Assembly: GCA_001600455.1 (NCBI GenBank)
Contig: BCKC01000008.1
Location: 2,143,345 to 2,207,344 of the forward strand
Reading direction: 5' to 3'
DNA from: Endocalyx cinctus
Lineage: Eukaryota; Ascomycota; Sordariomycetes; Amphisphaeriales; Apiosporaceae
DNA length: 64,000 bases
Below, one piece after another: positions 34,760-48,194 of this stretch. Made by a program: the position numbers and the translations under genes. Each line of letters begins with the position of its first letter. Within the stretch, counting starts at the first letter, position 1. Below the pieces are notes generated by a model. That model was not told the DNA's origin, did not search any database, and worked only from the letters and a program-made list of their open reading frames with translations.

Positions 34760-36381
34760 AAAAAGAAAGCTTCAAGTTTCTCGGGTCTTTGTCCTTGTAG
34801 TATATACTACTAAAAGGGAAGTATTAGGTACTTAGAATAATATCATACACACCTATAATATCAACTTTTATTACCAAGTATGAAAAGATGAAAGAGAGTT
34901 TATGGTAACTTGATAGATTCGAAACGCGATAATTTGATCTAAATATATTATCTAGAGATTTACTACTCCGTGCATCCAGATACACGTGTATATATTTAAA
35001 ATCAAGATATGATAACGAAGGAGAAAAAGAGAAATATAAGTACTTAGTATATATATATATATATAGGTATATAGTAGTAGGTAATATATACAGGTAGGTT
35101 TGTACTGATAACAACCATTCCAATATACTTTACTTAATAGTGACTTTGGCGTAGTGTAGTGGTTATGGATACATATCGCAGGTAGTGCAGTGTACTTACT
35201 TGACTAGCGTAGGGCAACTTGGCTCTAGTTACGCTAAGCTAACTAAGGTACGGGTTACCCTCCACTGAAAGCTCGGGACAGGGACACGCTAAAAAGTGTT
35301 AGTGCCAATCTCCAAAGCATCTAAATAGCAGTCTGGAATTAGTGCTACTAACTACTTAAGGTACATCACGTATCCATACAGCCCATACAGCCCATACAGC
35401 TCATAGCATGAATAACTAACCGCCCCACCAGCTGTAGGAAAGTTGAACTTTAATAATAATAGCAATGTACGCGTGGATAAGCTAGGTACTTAAGTAAGTA
35501 CTGCGAGTACTGTGAGTACTGCGAGTACGCTAAGTCTATGTAAGTAGTAAGTGTAGTACTCAATTGATCCATCGTGAATAATCTTATATCTCGTACGTTC
35601 ATGTTTTTCGGTACCCTGCGTATCTTGCTTAACTTTACTGAGTATAGAGTTCTGAACTTGAAGACTATTATTGTTATTGTTGTTGTTGTTGTTGTGATCT
35701 TTGAAACTCAGAACCTCTATATCATGTTTCCTATACTACTTAGCATCCTCTTATATACTTAATACTTAATACTTAATACTTGTTAGCGTACTGAGTATAT
35801 ACCTAAAAGGTAACAAAAAGAAAAGACAGAAACAAAAAAGTAAAGATAATAATACATGGTACTGTAATGAGAAAAAGAAATATATATATAAAAAAAATAA
35901 TAATAATAATAAAAGGAAAATATTTTCCCCTCGAAGGCCCTACGACTATACCTATTTAATCGGTGCGGGCGTGGCAGTGCTAGAAAAAGGGTGTGTGGGT
36001 GCATGTTTAATGTTGTATGTCCTTGCAGAAAGGGAACGAAATGAGCAAGGGTCTCGAGATGGTTCGACATGGGAAGAAAGCCTGCGACGAGCTTTTTAAT
36101 TGATTGATGACAGGCACCAAATCTCTTCTCATACCGCATGTGGTGTATGTCTAATATCCATGGATATCATACACTACTACTATGTGCATTCATTACATCC
36201 ATGGATAACCCACATGTTTCCCATCCATCCCTATTCGTCGAGCGCGTTTCGCAGAATTGTTCAATTGCCAGTAAGTCTCAACGCTGGATGTTACTTTACT
36301 TAGGTACCTACCTTACCCTAACGCAGTCGAGGTAGTAGTGAGCTGTACTCATTAAATCCTTATGCAGCATGGGTAAAGCAG

Positions 36382-36407
36382 AAAAAAAAAAAAAAAAAAA
36401 AAAAAAA
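36382..36407. repeat. A26 homopolymer
   Basis: Twenty-six consecutive A residues in intergenic DNA. Confidence 0.95.
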
Positions 36408-36830
36408 GCTCGAGAAAACAGACGAAAAGAAATGTGAGAAAAGGTAACAATAACCAGGGTTGTTTGAGACAAGTGACAATTTTAGATAAGAAAATAGGCA
36501 CTATCGGTACCAACACCACAACATCTCAATTATCTCCTGAATGGGGGATACATATACGCGCATGCTACCACATCAAAACATAAACATATAAATATTTATC
36601 TTCGCGTCAATGCCCCGAGTACTCAGGTCTTAATCTAAGTTCCAGCCACATGAATGATTAATCACGGCAAATAGACTAGAACGAACGAACAAAGCCATGT
36701 TCGCCAAGTGTAGGCTTAGGAGGAGTTATTCTTATTAATCAGTCATAAGAGCAGAAATAACCACGTGGAAATATACCTTCTGAATTGGGATTTAGACCAG
36801 TTTAATTCGTTCAGCGTCAGATCATTTTCA

Positions 36831-36856
36831 AGAGAGAGAGAGAGAGAGAGAGAGAG
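36831..36856. repeat. (AG)13 microsatellite
   Basis: Thirteen AG units. A second impure GA-rich tract follows at about 36910-36952. Confidence 0.95.
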
Positions 36857-38815
36857 CGGTTTTTAACGGCAACAAGATGGCTAAAGTTGCTAGAAACGTA
36901 CCTGAAGCTAAGAAAGAAAGAAAAAGAAAAGAAAGAGAGAGAGAGAGAGAAAACAAAATGAGAACAAGTTACCTACTATGCACGTAGTTTTCTGATAGGT
37001 AAGTACACTTAAAGAAGATCTTGTGGTCTTTCGAGTTATCTGATAGGCCAAAATCAAAGCAGCCCTCTCAACACACTTTTAACGGGACCGGACGCTCTAT
37101 CGTACCAATCAAGGTACGACCTGATGAAGTGACCGGTGTAGTGGGTACGGTGGATCAACAAAATCCTCATACATACTTAAGTCCATACATATGTTAAGTT
37201 CCAATTGTAAACCTTGTTCCTTGTGTAGTTTTGAGAAAGTAGTTCAGCGTAGTGTACAGTAGTAAATACTACTAAATAAATAAATTAAAGGGGAAACGTC
37301 CTCCTAACAGGAAGACAGGCTGCTACAGGACGGTCTACACGTACACATTATACATATATGCATATGCGACTAATAACATGATGTTGGTAGCATAGAGTAG
37401 AAGCATGTGCATATTACTACCTGGCAGGGCTGGCAGGTAAGTGGTGTACATGGTATTAATAATTCCACATTTTTTTTAAGGCGAGGGTGTTGGATAAATC
37501 CCTTTTTTTCTTCATAATCAACCCAATAAAAGTTTCAATGCTCTCTCTCTCCCCTCTCTTTCTTCATGCGGAGAAAGGGAACACAATAGGGTAAAGTATC
37601 TCTATGGACATATACGAAATGGTCACATTGTTTAAATCTAATGAGATGCAGATTGACCGACCGGTGAAGATGAAATTGACAGGGGTCCTTTTTAATTAAG
37701 TACTTGGTGAGGGAGTCTGGGAGTGAGGGCGTGTTGTTTTAAGAGGGTATCAGTGGATTGGCGTGCCATTTTATGCCAAGATTCTCCATAAAATATGTGC
37801 GTCTGCATACCACTAAGTACACACACGCATATACCCAAGTATGTACTATGTATGTAAGGATATGTATATGTAGTTAGACGCATATATGGATGTATATAGT
37901 ATATACAGCGTTCAGTTTATTTCCTTTTTTTTTTTTTTTTTTTTTAATATTAGGTTAAGATTTTAAGTATTATTTTGCGATCAAAATAATCAACTATGTT
38001 TACTTCATATTGATACTCTGCTATACTCTGCTACGCGATGCTATACTACAAGTCTTAAATATATATACCCGTGGACGGAATATTAAATATGTATTGCTTA
38101 TCTTTATATCTATTAGGTCTTAAGTCTGTTTCTATTTAAGAAATATACAAAGAAACTCTATTGAGAATGATATGCAAGTCTAATGGGCTTGGCGGAGCTA
38201 ACGGCAATCCCCCGGGTCTAGATGCTTTTCAGCCTTAGCGGCTTTTAAGATAAAAGGAGAGAAGAATCAGGTTTCCCCACTTTCTGCAAGTGAGAGAAAG
38301 AGAAAAAGAAAGAGAGAGATACAGAGAGGTGTACCAATATATCTACCTAGGTATCTACCTGGTAGTATACTACATACATAATAACTGTATGTACCTATAT
38401 GTACGCATGTAGTATATATTAGTGCCGTCCGTACGTAAACTATTATGTACGTGTATGTATGTAGGATGAAGGAATAGAAATACCTCCTACTCCTACATTA
38501 CATCCTTCTCCTCTTTCTATCCGTTCGGGAATTCAACCTCAGCCTACTGCATAGCTCAATCTGAGATCAGTGTTATAACTACAAGTACAGTACAGTACAG
38601 TACATTAGCATCTTTTTCTGGTTTTATTTTATCACATTACAGTAGCTCCCAAACTGTTTTTATCCTGCTGCTTAAAGTTCCGACGTATTCGCTCGCATCT
38701 TAATTACCTGTAAAACGTTTATACTACATACGCATACACAGAAGACACACTAAACTCGGGGATTATATTTTGACGCTTGTTCAAATATGGGATAACGGGA
38801 TCTGCGGGTACCGTG

Positions 38816-38820
<5 letters not shown>

Positions 38821-38864
<44 letters not shown>
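38821..38864. repeat. (CT)22 microsatellite
   Basis: Twenty-two CT units in gene-free DNA. Confidence 0.95.
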
Positions 38865-38867
<3 letters not shown>

Positions 38868-41172
38868 ATATGCGATACCTAGTGAATCAGCCGCAAAGAA
38901 CATATTCATAGATTAATCGAGAATTGTCGAATGAATAGAAAAAAAAAAATAAGATAAAACAAAAACTTACCTTTACCGGCTCTCGCCTATAGCTTGGAAA
39001 GGCACATCATCGTCGATTGCAGCATGGGGTCACACGACATCATGCAGTCCACCGTGCAGGGACGACAGCACAATGACAACCCACGAATTTTGAGTGGGAG
39101 GGAAGGAGGTGAGTAGTCAGAATCTATGCTACATAATTACAATGTTTTAAGTATAAAAAACATAACAAAAAAAGTCGTTCACGGAATTACTACGCCTCTC
39201 TCTCCCTCTCTTTATTTTTTAATTAGTACCTTAAATGGGTTATATGTAAAACACGAAATCCGTGCGCTTCAAATCCCAAGCAACTTCACTTAAGTATTTT
39301 ACATATACCTGTGCTCGGCCGGGAGTCTATGCTATATCTAGGAGTATATACTACCACACGGTCAGGCTACTACAGGTATATGGATGTACACCGTTGTTTT
39401 AAAAGTGGTGACAATAAAAAATAATCCCATTAGTAGTGATACAAAATCAGATTCGGAAGCATAATTTGTACGCTGTTGCTTTTTGGGTGGACACTACACA
39501 CCACGGTAACTTGTAAGCAGGATTGGAATTAACCAGGATATCCGATGTCCAAAATCTCATCGCATTTCCACACCAACCTATTTTTTTTTTCTGATGAAAA
39601 TACCTGGCAAACCTAGGCAGTGACCCCAGAAGCCAAGATTCCGAGATCATCTAGGGGTTACTTTTTCAGGTTACTTGTCGTTGATAATAAACCTAGTCCC
39701 AAGACGAATACGGAAATCACTTTAGTCTCCATAAAAAGTAACTCTGTATTATTATTGTTATTATTTTTTCATTTATCTTTTGTTTGTTTTTGTCTCTCTT
39801 TCCTTTTTCTAGGAATGATAACCAAAATGACAAGCTTTCGGCGATTCAAATAGTAAGCGAATGAGGATGGGGTGAGCAGCGTACGCACACGACGCTCCAA
39901 TCTTGGTTGAGGGTGAAACAGACAGGTTCTTTAGGAAGCTTAGTGTAAGGATGAAAGATCTCACCCCCACGGCGTTTCATTGTCCTCAGCAAACGGCCCT
40001 GTGAGACTGGCAGTGTCTAGAAATTTTCCAGATCAACCATCCCGCGACGTCGGTCGTCCAATGAGAGCTCGCGAATAGGAAGGGATAGAGCCATTTTATC
40101 GCCTCGACTAGGAAGATGGAAACGGGTTTGTACGTGTATGATTTCATTTTAGACATTTTAGACATTTCGCATGGCCCGCACCTTTGGTCCCCGATCGAGC
40201 GGCCGCTGCCTTCTTACGCATACGCATACATTATTATTATGACATGGGGAACTCTTGTTTTTTTATCAAATCTCGTTACCAATCCCCTGGGTTTCTGGTC
40301 GGGTAATCCAGCACGAAGAGTTCGGCACTCGATCCACAACTTATTCTGCCATTTCTGACAGCCGAAATAAAAATAGGCATTTTCCTTGTAGATAAACGCA
40401 AAATTTTGTCTTGGATGGGTAGCCTAGCCTAAGTAAAAAAAAAAAAAAAAAACTCCCGACGCATTGACTTGGCCCATTCATTCTACACCACGTTCGTGAG
40501 TTTGATGCTCTTGTTTTCATACGTGGCATATCTGGCCACTTTCGACAAATCAGAAAGCGTCTCTCATTTTCCCACCTACTACATACGTAAAAAAAGATGA
40601 GCTCCGCATGTACGTCTCAGACTCGAGTAAAATGGCCCGCGTCCCGATAAAGTCACATGTCGGAAACGTCATGTATGTTGGTGAGATTATGTCTATCTAG
40701 CATGTTCAAGGATAATTCATACGGACGTATAGAATCAACAACGTCAGATACCCACAAAATTATACTGGCAGTTTTCTCTAAGGTCTCTACGCTAGGACGG
40801 TATGATCAAAATACTGATAGCCTATCAAAACATAACAGGGGGGGAAAACAATATTATCACATCTAAAGAGAAAGGTGTGAAGGCTACTCACGTAGTGGCG
40901 GTTACCAGACATCCTGTTATACTGTCAAGGTATATGTAGATAGTACAGATCTTGTATGCTGTCAGATTTTATCAATTCGTCTAGTCTTCAACTTCTCTTA
41001 CGTATCACTTTCTTCAGCCTCTAACTTAACCTAAAGTTTTCATAAGCTGACCTTCCACCTAATCGAGTCCTGTGTACCACTGCCGTCTGTAGCTCTCACG
41101 TGAAGAAAGAAAGTGCTGATTTGATATCGATCGCTCATACCTCCATAGACGCCATATACAGTCTATTGTAGG

Positions 41173-41204
41173 TCCACGGGTCCACGGGTCCACGGGTCCA
41201 CGGG
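41173..41204. repeat. Tandem repeat (TCCACGGG)x4
   Basis: Four perfect 8-bp units, about 460 bp upstream of the SGNH gene start. Confidence 0.95.
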
Positions 41205-41660
41205 TAGCTTTTAACTGAGGAGCTCTCAGACCTTCCACTGATTGCACTTACATCATCAATGTAATAGAAGATGGCACCTGCCAGTTCCATCTCATGTATT
41301 TCAATCTCTAGAGAAGGTAGCAATTACATCGAAGAGGCCACGTCCTATCACGTCATATCAGCGTGTTTTTTTAGGCCCGCGCTCTTTATTTAGATGTCAA
41401 CAATCAATATTCTCTCATTTTATCTTCGCTGACCGTCCATTTACGAACTGATTAATTCATATCCATTAAGTTAGCTTAGTTCATAAAGTAGCGTCTGAAG
41501 AGCGAAGGCACTTGGTCAGCTGGAGGAGCGAGGTCAACACAACATAAACTAATCGAAAAAAAAAAAGAGCAAAAGAGATAGAACGAGGATGTCGTTCTAG
41601 GCAGACGCCACCGATTTAGTCTTCCCGTCGAATACCGGCGGTACGTATCGGTTCCGAGAC

Positions 41661-43213
41661 ATGCGGCACGACCGTCGCAGCGGGTCATCCTCTTCTTCCT
41701 CAGGCACCAACTCGACCGGCCACGGCGCTTACGGCAACAAAAATAACCACAACAACAACAACAACATTAATAACCGCCCCGTAGCTCTGCCGTACCGCAT
41801 CCTAAGAGGCGTCTGCTGCTGCTATTGCTACTGCTGCCCGGAAAGGATGGCGGCGACCTTGCGCTGGCTCTGGCACCGCGTCGGCAGGTACCTGGTCGCG
41901 ATCCTGCTCCTCCTCCTGGTGTCGTGGCGCGCCCTGCACTCGCTCTCGCACGCGCTCGGCGAAGAAGCGAGCCCGGGCGTGCCCGCCCCCGCGGACGCGT
42001 TCGCCGGGTTCAAGCATCGCGGGCCGACCTGCGACGTCTCGTCGCCCGAGCTGTACGCCGGCTCGACGGGGACGCCGTGCGAGACCAAGGCGGACATGCT
42101 GCGGGCCATGTCGTCGGGCGGCCGCGTCGGGAGGGACGCGCCTTACTCGCCCCGCGGGTGCGACATGCGCTGGTTCGACACGGCCGAGACTTGCCGCGTC
42201 CTGGGCCGCTTCGACCAGGTCGTCCTGGTGGGCGACTCGATGCTGCGTCACATCATTGGCGCCCTCAATATCTTGATTCGGGAGGACCTCGGGTACGGTG
42301 GGGTGACAGATTGGAATTTCAACGAACATGAACGGTGAGTAACACCCCACCTCAACCCCAACCCTAACCCCAACCCCCCCTTTAAACTCCTCACTTGTGT
42401 CTCCTCGCTCGCTCAACCACATGTTTTCAGATACATCCAAAAGTATTGGGAGGAGGGGGAGGTGTGGTCTTGTGACTAATTGGTGGTACACGAGTTAAAT
42501 AGACGCACATGTTTTTGCCATAATCAATTTGACGTCAAAGACTGCTCCGTCCAGGGTATTTTTAAGACAGCCGATGTAATGCGTCACGACCCTTTGAGTC
42601 TTGCTTGTCCTAGGCTAGTGCCAGGTTGGTCGACAGATCTACGAAGTGAGTGGCAGCGTACCGTGGAATTAGAGACACCCAAACCTCATACGAGACTAAC
42701 GTGACACAAACAGTGGAGCAAATGGTCCGATATCCGATACCGTTTGAGGAGTTACAACGCCTGAAACAGGCTGTCGATTCGTCACCGACACGCCGAAGGG
42801 CCTTCGTCCTAGGCCATGGCTTATGGAACGATCTAGACGCGGAATCTTCTGCTGCCTGGATGGACGTGGTTCTCGGCACCATCGAGGACCGTCTCTTACT
42901 ACCGCCGGCGCACGTAAAAGACAAAAGCGCCATAGATGAACGACGAAAGCGGAGACCGGCCCTCCTCGTCACCCCCAACGCCTCCGGCGAGAAGAAGCCG
43001 GACGAATGGCTCGTAAGCCAGGGCAATAAAGCGCTCGCGCTCTTCGAGCACCGCATGCACGCCGAGTCGAAAAAACGAAAGTATGTTGATCATCTCGGCA
43101 CCTGGAACATGAGCATACAGGCCAACTTGTACGACGGCGTGCATATGGATATGCGCGGGAATCTCGTTAAGGCTATGATGGTGTTGAATTGGCTTAGCCT
43201 ATTAGAGGATTGA
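41661..43213 (+). CDS. Membrane-anchored SGNH-hydrolase-like protein
   Basis: Three exons: 41661-42334, 42503-42645, 42714-43213 (438 aa). Donors are GTGAGT in both introns; the second intron has a GACTAAC branch site. The N-terminus is Ser/Asn-rich, then a Cys cluster (CCCYCYCC, 52-59), then one helix (about 76-93), so the bulk is probably lumenal or extracellular. The catalytic domain has VVLVGDSMLRH with Ser193 in the GDS block and a DGVHMDMRGN motif near the C-terminus that can supply the Asp/His pair of an SGNH/PC-esterase fold. Paired cysteines (CFCH, KDC, LAC) flank the second exon. Such proteins in fungi may be esterases or acetyltransferase-like factors acting on surface glycans; the substrate here is unknown. 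Confidence 0.87.
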
Positions 43214-43610
43214 AGGAATTTGATTCCATGTATTCGGAGTTAACGAAGAGGAAACGAGAGAAGTTATGTCGTTATTTGCGATATGGTGTCGTGAATATGG
43301 TATTAGAAAGAAAAGGCACGCATTCATAAGTGAACAATACTTATTTAGCCTTAGGGCGAGAAGCGGAGTATCTTTCGATTCAACATTGTATAATACAATA
43401 TGAGAGCCTGTTAGAGTAGCATAGATATACCCACTGGCGGTGGTTCTTCCCCAAGATAAAAAGGTACAATAAACTGCATCTTTAAGACTAGTAGTCAAAA
43501 ATCCTGAGTGGCGAATATTTTATTTCCCTCTATTTCACCGGAGAAGAAATTGGCCAAGGATTAAACATATCGAATCCTGGACTCATGCACATATCCCTCC
43601 ACTCAACCTT
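43214..43610. other. Short intergenic gap between convergent genes
   Basis: About 400 bp of 3' flanking DNA shared by the SGNH gene and the Zn2Cys6 gene. Nothing else seen. Confidence 0.6.
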
Positions 43611-46600
43611 TTAAATCTCCATACCCGCGAAATCTACATCGTTCATATTCTCCATATCCTCGGCCCAATTCATAGTCATGGTAGCCCATAAATCATGAAA
43701 AATAGCAGGTTGACCAACACCGCCAGCGGCGTTATTTATCATCGTCGTATTGTCCCCGTCTCCCGACGTCGAAAACTGCTGCTGTTTCTGCTGTTCCTGG
43801 TAGAAATTCGGTAAGTAACCACCACCACCATCGGTGGGAACGGCGCTAGGATCCATCGACATCGGCATCATCGGCACTTCGTACGAGCTTCCGCTCTGGA
43901 GCGACGGCGTGTACGAAGAATTCATGACGAACTGCTGTTGATGCTGCTGCTGTTGGTTAAACTGCTGCAACGTCTCCTGGGTCGGCAGGAGCGCCGAAGG
44001 CGTTACGGCCTCGCCGCCGGCCCACATCTGTATATCCTGCTCCAAAGTACCGTCTAGCATGGGGCAGGCGAGGGTCCGCTTCGACTTCTTGCCCTCTTCC
44101 GACTCCGGGGCGGCGGCGCTGCTGTTGTTGTACGCCTCGAGCTTCTTGTCGTATTTGGTCTTGAGGGAGCCTAGGACGACTTTGAGGGCCGTGGCGACGT
44201 TGATTTTCGTTGGGTAAGTTTCGGCTGTTTTGGTATTATCTGTACCGCTGGTAGTACTAGTAGGAGGATGGGGAGGAGGAGGAGTTGACGAAGAAGCAAG
44301 CGGTGATGACGTTACCGCTGCTACTGCTGATGCTGGCAGAAAAGGCGACGCTAACGCGTCCAACCAAGAACCGAAATCGAGCTCGGCCTGACCTCTCTTC
44401 TCGTCGTACGCCGGGTACTCCGAGATAGGAAACGACAACTTGAAACTGAGGATAATGACGGTGATCAACCTCGTGGCTTCGGGACCGCATAAGTCCTGCA
44501 ACTCCGTGGACGGCATGGCAATTACATGGTCCAGATAGGTGCGGAGTAGGGGCAGCAAGGCATGCAGCCTATTGGCGTCCTCGAGGGATCTGTGAGGACA
44601 TGCGCAGTCTTCGCCTTCGCCTCGATTGTGGTTGCTCGTCCCTACTACAATGGTTTTGGATAGGTATAACATGAAAGGCGCGCCGACGAGACATATCTCC
44701 GCCATTAAAGAGCTTGTTATTACGCTTGCTATTTACGCACAACAACGCATTAGTGATTTATCTTGCGACTTTTTTTTTACCTATAACTAGATTATAGATA
44801 TATCCGTCGGCTGACGAGAAAATGGATTGGAAAAAAAAGGAAGAGATGTAAGAACCAACATTCTCTTATTTGGAGGTCAGAAAAAAAAAAGGATAAAACT
44901 CACGTATGGTAGCAATATAATTTGGCATACGATCGCGAAAATTCCTCAACTGAGACTCGAGGCCCAGACGCATGATCTCGTCCCGATGATGATCACGTTC
45001 GATCTTCCTTCTCCTCTCCTCCTCTTCCTCGTCCCCTACTCCGCCGCCATGCTGCTGATGACTGTACAAAAACCGATCTTTAATCGCCGCCGTTAAAGAT
45101 TTTCTCCCGGGACCGGAATCGGAACCGCTGCTCTTACTATGATTCTTATTCTTATTCTTGTTGTTGTTGATTTCGTTCGTTTGGCTCCTGTGGTGCAGAG
45201 CCCAGCCTTCCTCGACGATGTAGTGACAACGCACGATCCAGACCAGCGCGAGATCCTGCTCGAGATCGCTTTGCCGCTCCAGCGCGTCGCAGCAGCGTCG
45301 TATCCACGTCGTGTACCGCATCTCGGGCGTTCGTCGCCACGCCCACGAGTATCTAGAGAGGGTGGAAAAAAAGAAAGAAGAGAAGTAGTTGTTTAGCTTT
45401 TTGGAAGTCACACGCATATACATAAAACGCACATATATGTATATCCATCTAGGTTCCTGGAAATATTTCGTAGAAAAACGGCAACGAGAGTAAACGAACG
45501 GGTGAAACTTACGTAGCCTCGCAAAAATAGCAAGCCAAAAGCGCCCTCAACCCAGCCAACGTCTCCGCGCGTTCCTCCGGAGTCTGAACCGACAAGGAGT
45601 CCAAATCCAGCGATCCTTCCTCGCCGCGGTCCTGATCAAGGCCGATCTCGCGCGCAATATCGACCGCCATGCGCAGGTACTGGAACAACCGCCTGTTCTT
45701 CGGCCTCAGGTGGAACGGGTACCAGGCGCAGTAGATGAGCAGGCCCTGGAGCAGCTCCAGCGACCTCTCCTCGCCCGTGATGAACTTGAGCCCGAAGATC
45801 TTGCGGAACTCCTCGTCGTACAGGCTGTGGCCCCGCAGGCTCGAGGAGCAGCTCGTGACGGCTAGGATGGCCAGCAGCACGAACGGCGAGTCCTTGGCCA
45901 GGGACCGCACGTCGGCGTCCGGCGGGAGCACGACGCACGGGCAGCGCTTCAGCATCGGCTTGAAGGAGTCGAGCAGCCGTCCGGCGGATTCGAGGTTGAA
46001 CTGCGGCTTGATCCCCAGGTTCTCCATCGGTCGCCGCTTTTCCGGGCCCTTCTTGATCCGACGGTTCTTCCGCGCGGCGCCGGATGACGTCGCCGACGTT
46101 GTCGAAGGAGATGGCGTCGTTTTGCTTAAGTCGTTGAAGTCGAATGTCGACGAGGAGGAGGGAGGTATCGCCGACCCTTGCCCGCCGGCCGAGTAGTAGT
46201 GATCATGTTCGCCGTCTTCGTAATCCTCCTCGTCTTCGCTGCTACTCGGCACCAGATCCGAGATGAACTGCTCGTGCTGCAGTCGTAGGTCTTTGAACTC
46301 TACGTCGGCTTCTTCCTCGACCGGCATGCTGAATTCGATGTTGAAAGTCTTGCTTGGTCCCGGAGGCGGTGGTAGCGGTTGTGCGTTTCTATATATACGA
46401 TGAGCAGCCGAAGGAACAACGAAAGGTTCTTTCTGTTTTTATGTCCTTCTCGAGAAAGCCGGATGATGTTACTATAGATAAACATGAATGTCATGGGTAG
46501 CAAAAAGTGAGACCAGGGTTGAGAAGAGCGGTAAGTAGAAACGGCTATGTCCTAGAAGTGGAAAGGCAAACACGGGCGAAAAGTAAAAGAACAAAGTAAA

Positions 46601-47179
46601 CCCCTATCACGAGTTGAGAAGGACAGAAAAAAAAAAGAAACAAAAGTACCAATGTGGAGTGTGTCTCGTATAAATAAAAAGAAACCAAACAAAAGCAAAC
46701 TAGAAATTACTTACAATCTTGAAGAAACTTTAGAGCGGCGAGTCCTAGGACCCGTTCGGAAAATGCATTCCCGCTTGAACTCGGAGCATCTTTAAAATTA
46801 TTGAAAGCGGACTCTTACGTTAGCTTTTTCCCAACTTCTCTGTCTACAAAAGTAAAGAACATAAAGATGATCTTCCATTTTAGTTTTCCTCTTACCGTCC
46901 CCTCCCCTCCCCTTGGGCTTACAAGTTTACCGTAAAATTTGAGAGGAAGAAAAAAAAAGGGGGGGGGAGGGGGGAGGACCAGGACAAGTGGAATAGATAA
47001 ATTAGAGAAATAAAAGAAAGGTCGGGAATGGCACTATACCGTTTACAGAGGCCTATTTGGGTAGGTAAAGGTATACATTTCACCTTGGCCGCCCTGCACG
47101 CTTCGCAGGCATAATTCATCTTGGGTTTGGTCGTTGTTGCTGTTGGCCGCGCTTGCGGACCGGAAGAATCTTGGTTCAT
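43611..47179 (-). CDS. Zn2Cys6 fungal-type transcription factor
   Basis: Five exons on the minus strand: 47179-47040, 46789-46715, 46388-45513, 45352-44904, 44728-43611 (885 aa). The binuclear zinc cluster is C25-X2-C28-X6-C35-X9-C45-X2-C48-X6-C55, followed by basic residues (TRRSKVSSR). The first intron splits it between Arg47 and Cys48, so exon 2 is needed for a complete cluster. An acidic region follows, then a helical middle region (about 180-460) resembling the regulatory domain of this class: LLIYCAWYPFHLRPKNRR, then AREIGLDQDRG, then RCHYIVEEGWALHH. The last ~200 residues are Pro/Ser- and Gln/Asn-rich, as in activation domains. It is a nuclear DNA-binding regulator; its targets are unknown and no biosynthetic cluster adjoins it. 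Confidence 0.9.
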
Positions 47180-48194
47180 TGTGATACGGTGAGACAGGCT
47201 TTAACTGAGCCTTCGATCTATTAAATCTTATGAACGAAAGAATTATTCTAAAGAAAGAAGAAAGTGACTAATCTTTACTGGGTGGTCCTTTTGTGTTATC
47301 AAACTTTGAGGTACCAAAAAGAGAAATGTACAGAACTGGGTGCGGATCCGACTATCTTGGAAACGGGTGGTTGTTGGGTTTTTTTTTTTGGAGGGTTTTG
47401 CCAACTTATCGGTGAGATTTATGCCCGTCGTGGTTTTAACTCCGACATAGATCGGCCTCATCTTTTTTTTTAGCTGCCTGACTGCCTGACAAACAGCTTA
47501 GCAGCTTATACTAAGGTACCTAGGTACCTAGGTAGGTAGGTAGGTAGGTAGTTTAGGTAGTTAAGTACTGTACTGTGTAGTTAACCTAATACAGTCATCT
47601 ACACTACTATCGCATATACGTATACGGTGGATAGTAGCGGGTATAAATCCATATGACATTCTTGTACAGGGCAAAATAATATAAATAAAGTATTTTAAAT
47701 AAAATAATATATTTTGTTTTTGTTTTTGTTTTTATTAAACATTCGTCTCGAAGATTGAGTAAGCTATCTACCGAGTTCGTGGTATCTTGACTACGCCTGC
47801 CATCCATCCCTTCTCTAACACCTCTTATCCACATGACGACATCTCGAGCACTCGCCATAATCCGTTAATGTAACCATCTTTTATACAGAGATAGATACCA
47901 AATCGAGGGTATCATCCACCTTGAGTTTCGCTAAATTCCAAAAAAATAAAATAAAATAAAATAACAAAGTAATAAAACCTCGTCCAGCTTCTCTTACTAG
48001 ATACAAGTAAAATATATGTAATCATGACAAGTGGATCGAATAATTCCCTGTATTCGCAGGAATCAACCATCATCCACATTGTCCAACTAAAATTCGAAAG
48101 AAAAAGAAAAGGTTGAGTATAGCAAAGTATCCCATAGGTAAGAAAGGAAGAGGGAGAGAAAAAAAAAAAGGAAAGGTAGCTGTTTTTCGCACGT
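47180..48194. other. Intergenic region
   Basis: Between two minus-strand genes. It includes TAGGTACC/TAGG tandem words at 47514-47551 and AT-rich DNA. No gene seen. Confidence 0.5.
47514..47551. repeat. AGGTACCT/AGGT tandem repeat
   Basis: Two overlapping palindromic GGTACC units are followed by five TAGG-type 4-mers. Similar words recur in other gene-free stretches, for example near 9370, 18312, 36301 and 53215. Confidence 0.8.

Larger units (their letters stand above)
33719..41660. other. Gene-poor region of about 8 kb
   Basis: Shared upstream region of whi3 (-) and the SGNH gene (+). No gene supported. It holds G27, A26, (AG)13, (CT)22, 10-bp and 7-bp short tandem repeats (about 35373-35403, 35509-35538, 35756-35781), a near-copy of TACTCCGTA at 34964, and many TAGGTAC/GTACTTA words. 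Only short, low-complexity open frames are present. Confidence 0.5.
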
